Source: Paulownia fortunei
Taxonomy: Eukaryota > Streptophyta > Magnoliopsida > Lamiales > Paulowniaceae
Direction: 5' to 3'
Length of the DNA: 64,000 bases
Assembly (NCBI GenBank): GCA_019321725.1
Contig: CM033112.1
Span: 22,908,509-22,972,508 of the forward strand
Positions within the stretch are counted from its first letter, which is position 1; each line of letters starts with the position of its first letter. A program made the translations under genes and the position numbers. A model generated the notes under the pieces. That model had not been told where the DNA came from. It ran no database searches and saw only the letters and a program-made list of their open reading frames with translations. Positions 30,801 through 42,800 of the stretch are shown here, in pieces.

Positions 30801-33800
30801 CAGGTTCACTAAGGTATGCTCCTTTTCGCACTTGACTTCACTCTTAACTTGTGATTTTTGTATTCAAAACATTTAAGAATGCTGCATGTGAAGTTCATTT
30901 CCAGATTTAAATGGTTTCATGTTTATGTTTCTCACTTAATAATCTTTTAACTCCCTACTGATTCAGGTCTATGTTGATGAGCTAGTTGATGAAGATTATC
31001 TTTCCATATGTAGCTCGCTCTTTCCATCAATTGAAAGATCTCTTTTGTTGAAGTTGGTTGTGTTCAATAAAAGGTTACATCAAGACACTATGTTGTATCA
31101 CAAATTTGGTCAAGATGGTTCCCCATGGGAGTTTAATCTCCGTGACGTGATCCGTTCTTGCCAAATTATCCAAGGTCTCTACTTGTTTTTCAGATATGCT
31201 GATTTATTATTTGCTTGACTTCTTCTAAATATTCATTGAATCTTTTTAGATGCCTCCGAAAAGTCAAAATCTGAATGTTTCCTGAGCTCCATTTACCTGC
31301 AAAGAATGCGCACGTCAGCTGATCGGATAGAAGTTATGAAGTTGTATGAACAAATTTTTGGAGTGAAGCCATTCGTAAATCCACACCCTAGAGTAAAGCT
31401 CAATCCTGATTCAATGGTTGTCGGAAACGTATCCATTGAAAGGTATCTGTGTCAGTCATCTGGGATGTCCAGTAATAACCTTAAGATTCTGCCTGGCTTA
31501 CGTCATTGCTTAGAAGCTGTGGGACAGTGTGTAAAGCATCAGTGGTTATGCATATTAGTTGGTCCTCCATCTTCCGGTAAAACCTCGCTGATTAGATTGC
31601 TCGCTGAGCTGACTGGAAATGTACTAAATGAATTAAATCTTTCATCAGCGACTGATATATCTGAACTACTTGGATGCTTTGAGCAACATAATGCCTCCCG
31701 CCACTATCATCTTGCTATTGCTCAAGTTGAAAGATATATGAATGAGTACTGCAACTTGCGATTGGAATCTTCCCCGGAGGCTTTCATTCGAAGGAAGGAT
31801 CTTACTACTCGATGGCTTGCTTTCTTATCTAACATAAATAGTTCGGCAACCTTCATAGATAATCCAAGGATGAGAGATTCCATTCCACAGTTAGTTGAAA
31901 TTATTGAATGTCTAAAGCTGGACGTTGACAAACTAACATTGCCTTTATCTTGGTCTCAGAAGGATCTCGAAAGCACTCTGAACATGATTAGGAAGTTGGA
32001 AGAAGATCATCGGAAAAGGCAACACTCTGTGAAGTTTGAATGGGTAACTGGATTACTGATCAAGGCCATAGAAAATGGGGAATGGATTGTTCTAGAAAAT
32101 GCGAACCTCTGCAATCCAACGGTTTGTATGCCTACTTTGGGACCCTTTTGTTTCAATCTTTATGTTCTTTGTGAAAAGCTTAAGTTTGCCATAATTTTTT
32201 GCATGCAGGTTCTTGATAGGATTAACTCTTTGGTTGAGCAATCTGGATCAATTACCATTAATGAATGTGGAACTGTGGAAGGAAACCCAGTGGTTATTCA
32301 CCCCCATCCTAAATTCAGGATGTTTCTCACTGTTAATCCTAGCTACGGTGAAGTATCTCGAGCAATGAGAAATAGAGGGGTTGAAATATTTTTGATGCAG
32401 CCTTGTTGGCTGGTAGACCAGATATGTGGTAAGAATCTTGATGACATGGAGCTCAGAGAAGTGAAGAGATTTATTGTCCTCTCTGGAATTCCTGTGGGCA
32501 ACTTGGTTGATATGATGGCCAAAGCCCACATTTATGCTAAACATGAAGGATCCCATCTTGATGTAAGCATCACATATCTTGAGCTTTCACGCTGGGTGCA
32601 GTTATTCCAGCGGCTCATTACAAATGGCAACCGGCCTGCATGGAGCATCCAAATTAGTTGGGAGCATACATATCTTTCATCTTTTGGCGAGGGAAAAGGA
32701 AAAGACATTGTTTCTCAAGCAGCTGTTTCTTTTTTATCAATGTCAGAACTTTATAAATTCACTTCATCTGAAGATTGCTTACTATGTTTACCAGGAGGTT
32801 GGCCAACCCCCTTGAAGTTAAGGGATTATGTTTCTTACTCAAAAGAGGCTTGTGTTAGACAGAATATCATGTACTTGGAATCATTGGGATCTCAGATTGC
32901 ATCCCATATGTTTAGTGGTACCTTGAACAGAGGTTCAAAGGGAGAAACTCCTCTTGCAGGAGGCTCGAGGATGATTCATCTAATGGATGCTAGATTGTTG
33001 CATAGACTAATGTTTCCTAAAGATTCAAATTGCGCGCTTGCAAATTATGGTGCTCAAAGTGAACTGGAGTTGGTTTTAGCCGAGAAGAAGCTATCATTTG
33101 CTGCTGATTGGGTAATTGAACAGGCTACTGAAAGTGATTATTGGCTCTACATTCGTTGGTTTGAGTGGTTTGGTTCTCGGTTGCAGCCATTCTTTTCATT
33201 TTTCAGTTGGTTTTCAGATTTACTGAAAAAGGAGCTGCAACATTCTATTTGGACGAGGATATTTCAATTACGCAGTGAGCTTATGTCTCAAGGTGCAATA
33301 GACAAAGCTTCCACATCTCTTCCTATACTCTCAATGGAATTGATTGATATATGCCCATCTGTTGGTGTGTTTTCCTGTTGTGTGCTTCTAATGAACTTGA
33401 TTAAGTGTGTTAGCCTATTGAGACTTAGCCTTCAACAATGGAGCAAAGAGAACGGGTACAATCACCGTTTCAAAATTCAACCTTTTGAACCCATTTTGAC
33501 TTCCCTGAGAAGGGTGGAGGAAAAAGTGCTTGACTTGCTAGTTGAGTCACCTTCTTTTGATGTGCTTTTTAAGTCATACAGTGACCTCCTTGAACATCAT
33601 ATACTCTTTTGGAACAGTGTCATTTCATCTCAGATTGAATGCCGGCTGATCTCTTGGCGGTCTTTAATGAAAGATGCTGTGAAACTACAGGGAATTTGTC
33701 CTGCAGAAGCAGAACTATTTCAGGCAAGTTCTTGTGTTGAACTTACTGTTCCCTTTGACTTCCCTTTTTCTTTTTTGATTCCTTTCATTGTATTGGTTTT

Positions 33801-36800
33801 TTCCCTTGGACCTATCTTATAGGCTTACTGTTTCTAAACATTCTTTGTGTAGATTGAGATGAAAAAATTGGATGGTGTCTCATCTTTGTGTTTGAATTCA
33901 AGCAAATCCTTGCTCTGGACACATGGTGGACATCCAATTTTGCCTTCATCTGCTGACTTATACCAAAAACAGTGCCAACTTTCAGACCTTTGTGAAATGG
34001 TGTGGCCAAGAAAAACCAAGTTTATGAAACTAGGTATGTCTGATAGAGCACTTAGCATAAAGGGTTTATGATCTATGCTACATGGACTTGGCATGGGTGT
34101 CAGACATGAGCATATGCTCATGTATTGGATTCGTGTAAACTTTACCAATCTGTGCTTAAGGTCCAGCATCCCTGTGCCATCCTCTTATTTCAGTGTCTAG
34201 GTCAGAGACGATTACTTCACCATAAATTGAAGGGTCCATGTAGCATAGTTTGCAATGTTTTGTTCATTTTGTTTGTACTTTACATTATCTGTGGCTGAAA
34301 TTGTTTATGTAGATGGGGATGAATCGAACCAAGTTACAGTAGATGGTGCATTGTTTTCTGATGTGGAACTTCGTGTCCTTGCAGTGCAAGGTAAAATGTC
34401 ATGTTCTCCAATGAATGTTGGATTTCATATTGATTCTCTTAGGATTTATTATTGTAGGCAGTCCTGAGCTGCTTATAATTTTATAATTATCTGCAGTCTT
34501 TCTGTTTCTATTTTTTGTTTAGGATTGTATAAAGTCATAGAGAACGAGTGCAGGGTGCAACAATATGAGAAAGTTGAGACATGTATTTTTTTATTTTTTT
34601 AATGAAGGTGTCATGATGTGTTCTTTTGTCTGAAATTTGTATCAACATTTCCTTGTGCTCATGTATTCAGTGCCTTTTCCGATTGAATGGAAATAGTTGT
34701 GTGAGCTATTTACTTGTATATTTATGTTTCATTTATTTATTTTTCAGTTCCATCTTTGCTTGTTTTTCTTTCCGTGTCTTTTCATTAATAAGTTAGATGA
34801 GGAGAATAACCATCCATCTTTGCTTATTTGTACCTTTTTATTTCTCGCATATTTTTAAGGAAAGAACTGATCCACCATCATTTCCCAAAGCCTAGTTCCG
34901 CAAGGGTCGCACTAGGGGTTGTTTCCTGCTTGATTTTGAGGAAATGGTGGTATGAGAGTTGTATCTTCATCTTTTGCCATAAGATTTGTAAGCCTTATCA
35001 TCACTACTATCTTGATCTCTGAAGTCTGCTCATAACTCTTACATTGAGAAAGACAACAGAGACAATTCCTTGTTTATATAGATTCTTTGTTTTCGCTAAG
35101 TAAAATATTTCAGTTCGCTTCGGTTAGTTCTAAAGAGATAACTTGACAAGATACTGTAATTATTGACCTCCTAATAGTATTAGCTCCTTCAGGTTTAGTC
35201 TCCCTGCTTAGGTTCCTTTCCTGCTTGGATTTGAAGAATTAGGGGTAGGAGAATTCAATTTATTGCCATCAGATTTGTGGTGAATATCATTCATTGGGCT
35301 TGAGTCTTGTTTCTGTCATCTGATATTTGAAATCATTGTCCTATCTAACTGTAATGAATTCTTGTTGTTTCTTTCTTGCTGGAATACTTACGTTGTTAAC
35401 TGAAATAATGAGTTGAGTGTAATATAGCAACAAATATCTGTGTATACCTTCCCTTTTGATTTGGTTTTGTATTTTTTGAAGGAGTTTGCATGTCATCATA
35501 TATTATTGGCAAAACTGATGATAATGATTCTGAAATTATCCAGCAGTTGGAAGAGATGTATCAGGTATATGTTCATGATTTTCTTATTAAGAGACCTAGA
35601 TGAGAATATTTGACCTCACTCTGGTGAATGCTTCATTCCCTCAGTTGCTTTTGGGAAGGTTGGATTTTGAAAAGCAGAAGTTGGTAGCGAAATTGGCAAC
35701 TACTAAACTTGCATCTTGGCGAGCGCTGTGTTCTGCTTGCTGTGTCTTTACTCCTGATGTATTGTGTAGAAGGTCTGGTTTCGAATGTTGGCTGAAGACA
35801 CAACCAATAGTTGATGAGACGAGTCTTTGCCTTGATTTGGAGCTACTGCAGCATCTTACAAAGATTGACTGTGGTTGACATTAAAGAACAACACCATGTA
35901 TGTCGTTTCTTTTTTAATTCTAGTAAAGGGTTATTTGAGATCTATACTTCCTTTTTTAAGTGTCGGCTTGATATTTTGGTTAGCAGAGAATCTTTCTAAT
36001 GTTGTAGCGATGCTCTCTTACTGGTATTTTAATCTTCATATCTGTTTCACTTTCATATATGACAGGCTTTATTAGAGTTGTCTGGCATTTTAAAATCATC
36101 TTTGAACTTCTCTTTGGATTATTCATCAAGGCCTCTGACTGACTTTTTACCTCACCAAAAAATTTTATGGACCCTAGATGCTTGGGAATCAGTCCAGGGA
36201 GGTCAGTGTTGCTTTGTAAATTGGCCACTGTGGTATTACTTGTATTTTGATAATTGATGTCTTCTTTTCTGCTGCAGCAAATGAAAAAATTTCTAGTTTT
36301 ATTCTGGAGATGTGGTTTAGATGGCATGCAACTCTGTGGGAAGCCTGCCCTATGCTTGCAGAGGTAGTAACAACTGAAATGTTTAATTAGACATTCTGTA
36401 TTTCTTGTTTAATAGACTCAAATTTGTATGCACGAGTCATTGCAGACCCTTCCTGAGAATGATGACTATGGTATTCTGCTGCCTCACAAGCTTTTTTGGC
36501 CTCTGAAATTGGCAATGGTCGACCAGATTCTGTAAGTTTTGTTCTTTGACACGGAAACGATTTATTTGGTAGTTCAAGTTTTGTATTTTTTCAGATTTTA
36601 GACTTCAATCGAGTAAAAGGAGAGTGAGCCTTGCATCACACTGGGGCTAGGCTGGGTGATGCGACCCACTTCTCTTTTCATTCATTTGATTAAGTGGACT
36701 CATCACACACTGATTGTGCTCTTATAATTTGCCTGTTGTATGAATGTCAATACATTTCAAGCACTAAAGCAAGCACCAATATCTGATTCTGAGAGTTTCT

Positions 36801-39800
36801 TAGTGGAATCTTACAAAATTAACTAAGTGGATTCATATTGATAAGTGAAATTTTTATTAAAGACAAAGATTTACTCGTCTCATTCTTCTTTGACTTCTCC
36901 AAGGAATTTAGAAAATGCAATTAATGCAAGTTACTTGGCTTTTTTTACATCAATTTTCTAAATTACTCTTCTCATTGGAGGAAGTTATGGTAATATGTAA
37001 TGCATTGATTTTGTAAACATTGCGACTTTGATTGATAAGGGGATAAGAGGTTCTAGAAACTTTAACTTTGAATTTTGAGTAACAAAAAGAAATTTTGGGG
37101 ATGAATAAAGTTCGAGAAGATAACTCTCTCTCTGTAACACTAACATGCCATGAAAATATGCTAATGTCACTAAGTTAGAATTGTTTAAGCTCGGTGTTGT
37201 CCACAAGATAAACAGAATTGCTTCTCCTTTCTCACTTGTCACCTGCATCAATGAGAGTCATTTGCATCTTGAAACGCTTAATGCATTCTTTAAATTACAC
37301 TACATAGAGTGCGCATTGGTTATTAAAGTCCTTGTGACATAGCCTTGTTGTCCCAATCTTTGTAAATCTCATTTGTACCTTATTGTAGTGATGCTTGTTA
37401 TATCTATAGCGAACTGCTACTTGCTAAGGATCGTCATCTTAAATTATTGTGAGATTCTAGCTGTAGTATTTCTATTATTTTATTTGCTCTGTCATTGGTT
37501 ATTAAAGTCTTCCTGCACTAATTCAACTTTATTCATTTCCTTTCCCATAAACCTGTTTCTAATTCAGGCAAAATGCAAACTCTGTTAGAGATTTCCACTT
37601 GCATAACTTCAAGCTTAGAGCTGCTTCACGCAATATTTGGCTAAGTTCCGTAAATATGATTAATTCACATGATATGCTTCTCTCTGTTGCGCGGTCTCTC
37701 TTCCAGCAGGTATTCCCCATTGCTTTGACAAGAAAATGTTCTTTGTCATTGTTTACCCAAAACCTTGGCACATTGTAAATTGGACTTCTTCCCTCTATAC
37801 TCGTGCTTGTAGATTATTTATGCGCACAAAAAGTCATTTGAGGATTCAAGATATGCTAAAATCAGATCCGCATTTCATTATATCCAGGAACTAAGGACCC
37901 CGGTAATATCTTCTCTTGTTCTTTCACTTTCTTAGTTGTGGACTATTTTTTTTTTTTTTTGGTTGACACAATATTCATTACTAGAGATTGATGATGCTCA
38001 TAAAAAAATCATTTTAAGCATGCAATTTCTGTGTGATCAAATTTCCTGATTTTAGACCTCATGTTGAGTTCTCTTTCCTTTCCACACTTGTGACGCTTGA
38101 TTTGTGATATTACAGCTCGAAAATATGAAGGTTCTGGTTTCGCTTCTGGCATCATCTAATCACTATGTATTCACATCCTTGATCGATTCTTATATTGAGC
38201 CACTGCTAAGTGAACTGTACCCTGTGTGTCCATCTGATGGTTAGTACATGCTATATTGTAGGTGAATTTCCCAGAACTTTCTTTACTGTTTGTTTATTAA
38301 GTTTTTTCACATTTTTGCCATCAAAACTCTTCAGACATCCAGAGTGTTGGATGTGCATTGTTACGAATTGGGGGATTACGTTATAATCTTTTGGTCAGCT
38401 CTGATGATCTGGATCCCACTTTAAAATACTCTATCAAGTATTCAGAATTAACAGAGAAGATAGCTTCGCTTGAGATTGAGATTCAGGTATTCTGGATTTA
38501 CTTTCTGTTGCAAATGTCTGCTGTCTGTCCATGCTTGCTACTTATTCTTACTACTTATTCTATTATAATTTTTTCTGCTTAGTCGTATTCTTCTAGGTCT
38601 TTGCCTTAAGTGCTCAAATATGTACATTTTCATTATTTGCTATTAGGTAGTTTGTCAATGTTTGCTGAAGTGGCAGTCTCCTTTAATCTGTGTCTGATTG
38701 CATCTGTCAGTCTTATATTTGTACACTCTTTTCCTTGTAAGGTGAGGGCATGCCTATTTCCAAGTAATGATCTGTGAAACGAATTATTTCTATGTCTGGA
38801 AGCATTCAATTCACGTGCCAAGAGTTCTTTTGTCCTAATTGAAGAGTTCTTTTGTCCTAATTGACATGCATAACATCAATTAGATCTTGTTTGTATCACT
38901 TGTAATTATATGCAGAGACTGATGTCTATAAACGCATATGCTTACTTTTCTCTCAACTATGTCACTGTTTTAGTTATTTACATTGTAATATATGTTTTTC
39001 TAACATTTCCATTTACATATTCATTTTCCACATGAGTAACCTTTTATTTGGATCTTGCGCTATCGTGAATTTGATTGGTCAATTTTCTAATCTCAATAAT
39101 TTACTATATTAGGTATATGTAGGAAGGTGAATAACTGTACATTATCAGTTTGGGTAAAAGATGCCTGACCTTAGAAAGAAATTGCATAGCGCTAACAGTT
39201 TAAGCTTTGTGGTTGCATAGATGTAGCTCATGTCCTTTTTCACTGTGGATTCTGTTTGAAACCTAATTGATTGTATCTGTAGCTTGTTCCAGTCTTTAAT
39301 TAATCTTTGAAGCCACACTTTATTGTTGGCTCCACGTGATCTTGTACTGATTACTTCTCTGCAGGTTCGGAAAGAGTGCGTCTATTTAGCTGGAAATACT
39401 CATCAGAGAGAAGCTGATAGTTATAGAATAAATTTGCTAGAAAAACTCAATGCTGAAAGGAGAAGGCTGCAAAGAAAGGTCCTTGGGCATATTTCATTTT
39501 CTCGCTTGTCTAATTGTATTAGCATTGTCCACCCTTATGATAGTGCTTTCACTTTCTCTTGATTTTGCATTGAAATTGTAGGCAAGATGTTGATTGATAG
39601 TTGTACATGAATGCATAAAATTTGTTCAGAGATTTGAGAAAAAAGAAAATAATAATACCAGGGACCTTGGCTTGCTATTATTCTACTTTTATTTTAAACC
39701 CTGAGAATGCCTCTTAAACATTGAGATTATAGCAGAAAGAGTTGGACACACACACACACATATGCCTGTATGTATGAGTTCCTGCATGATGAACTATGCC

Positions 39801-42800
39801 TTATTATGTAGTAGAAAGCACCACGACTGCCACTTTGACTCCTTTTGCAGGGGCTCAAGCTCTGAACTTCTCATTTTTCTTGTACGTCTTTAAAGATGAA
39901 CTGTAACAGCTTACAAGCTATTCTTTTGCTTCTTAATTTGGTAATTCTGAAAATACAATCTCTCAGCAACATGCTTGCCTTGCAGTTAATGAGTTATCAT
40001 GTCTCACATGAAATATGCAGAAATCTGATGCTATACACTAGTATAGTTTTTTTATGTTTACAAATTTTTGTACTCTCCATTTATTTTTAACTTAGTTGTG
40101 GCGATCTTCAGTGCTTTTAGATATTTCAGATTATCTTAATATGGATTATTTGATGTAAGAAAGGAATCCTCACCCTCGCCTGATGATGTTTGCCCATGTT
40201 TCAGATGGTGTTCCGTCCCAATCCTGAAAAATTTAAGGAGTTGAAGCATCTATGTGATGAGTTTCTTGTGTCGGTTACAGCTATTGTTGAATGGATCAAT
40301 GATGTCAAAAGCTTGAGAATAGAAGAAGTCACTAACCACGTGGCCAATTGGCAGGTACTAGCGATCTCCGAATCCTTTTAATGCATGTTGTGACGTATTG
40401 TCTACACCATGGATCAATTTGTCCTGTAAACTTCTGGATCTTGATCTGGTCTTCATGCATGTTGATTTATTCAATCTTATTTTCTATTCATATCCTTTTC
40501 ATTTTCAGGAGATGACATCACGCTTCATTGATCGATTATCAAATGAATACTCATCATACATTGATATAACCGAACCTGTTCAAGTTGCAGTATATGAAAT
40601 GAAATTAGGCTTGTCATTGGTTGTTTCTGGTGTACTCTATAAAAGATACCTGGCAAATGGAGAGCAGGATATGAAATCTGTTCTGGTAGGTGGAAGAATC
40701 GTGTTTCTTCTAATCCTATTATTTGTTTTGTGTAGTTCTTTGCAGTTAACTCTTGAAATTTCTTTGACAGAGCATAATTTATGAATTTGTGAGATTTCCT
40801 AGAGTTTGTGCATCAAAAATTGTCTCAGTCAAGGTTGGGAGGCAGCCCAAACTTTCCACCCGTGATATTGAATTGCCAACTAGTATTGAAGAAATAGATA
40901 TGAAAATGCTGCAAAATGTAATTGGGTTCACTAGAGACGCTGTTTCAACAAGAGAGACTTTTTCTCATGCAGTGGTATGTGATTCATCATAGTATTTGAA
41001 ATGAATTTTGAGTTTCCTATTTTTTTTGGTGTGGCTTCTGTGAATTAGAGATGCTTAGCATATAATTTTCGAAAAGAAAGGTGTGACTAGGATTTCCTAG
41101 GACTTCTTTTGAGTTTTTGTAATGCTTAACATCTTGTCATCTCTTACAGCAGGCCTCAACCTTGCCATTTAAGGTTTCCGTTTACCACAATGTTCTGGCT
41201 CGAATTAAAAATTCTGCTGCTGATGCTCGTTTTCTTGGTGGTTCTTCCTTTAAGGTAATGTTCTTACATAAGATTATAATGATTTTCAAGTAGTTTATTC
41301 ACTGCCAGTGGTTTCAGTGTGATACATAGTCTACTGGGTTTTTCCACTGGATTGTTCTGACATTCTGCTGTATGTTTTGTCAGCATTTGCATGAGATCTT
41401 TGACGACATTGCCAGTCTTTGGATGAAACATCGTGTAAAGCCAACTGATGAGAGTAAAGCTCAGCAGTTCAAGTTCAGAGCCCGAGCATTTAAGCTAGAG
41501 AGCATCATTGATATTGATGTATCAAATTGTGCAAATTTGCTTTCAAATGATAGCTTCTCTGAGTGGCAGGAACTTCTGGCTGAAGAACTAGATGAGAAGG
41601 TAAAATTATTCTGGGCTCATCCCAACCACCCCCCCCCACACACACACCAACCCCCCACCCCACAAAAAAAAAAAAAAATCAGTCATAGAAACACACACAT
41701 TGTCATATATGTTCTCATGATGTATGATTGTACATGTGTGAGTGCATATGTAATGCATTGACACAGACAAGCACAAGATCTATCAACCATCAACTTTTTG
41801 CCCTTGCAGGTAAAAGTTAATGAGGAAGTTGAAGCTTTGGAGCAAGACTGGAATGCCCAGGAATCAGATTTGGATGGTATTGTCAACATCCACAATCAGT
41901 TATTTGGTTCGGTGGACCTTGTTCAAAGAGTAAGTTCACTTTAAACATTTCTTCTGTTTAACCACCCGAAGTCGAGAATGTGTTCAATTGCCGATGTAAA
42001 TAGCTGGCTTTCAATACAGAGGTACAGCATGAACTTACTCAATGGACATTTTCCTCTTCTGATTAAAACTATAAACTAAATTAAAATGGTGCTTTTAATA
42101 TTAACTTTAAGTAAATTTTTGGGTTGGGTGCCTGGAGTACCAGACACTTTTTCATGTAGTAAATTACTTCAAATATTTTTAATGGCTTCAGAAGGCAGTA
42201 ATGATTTCATACGGGTCTCAACTCCTTTTAATTTGGAAAAGTGGTCTCATATTGTTGTCTTCAAATCATTAGGGTCTCAACTCCTTTTAATTTGTAAAAG
42301 AGGTCTCATATTGTTGTCTCGTGAGAAATACATTTATTATGAAGGAGCATTAGTAATATTTCCAGTGAGTCAACTGTTGAGCTCATTTAACGAGGATGAT
42401 ATTTTAGTCCGTTTTAATTACTTGCTATCTTTACAACGTCAATCTTGACTTTTCATGTAATATGTAAAATAATTACTTGTGCTATGTATTGAATACTTTA
42501 TTCATGTAGCAGACTCTGGCCAAAAACTGTTTATGCATTCATCTCTATGTAACGATGGAAAAGGCTTTTTTTAGAGTCAAGAAGAGTTTAATACATTTAG
42601 AAGAAAGCTGTGTTTGGTTCTCAATGGTGGAAATACCGTTGCTTTTACTTTGGACTGCATTGAGTTGATGAACTCTACAAGTTTGTGCTGGGTTTTCCAA
42701 AGTAAAACTTGATACTTAGGTTAAATTAACTCATGTTAAGGGGTTTTGATTCTCATATTGCAATTCTGATTCTCATATGCCTTCTATTATCTGCAATTGT

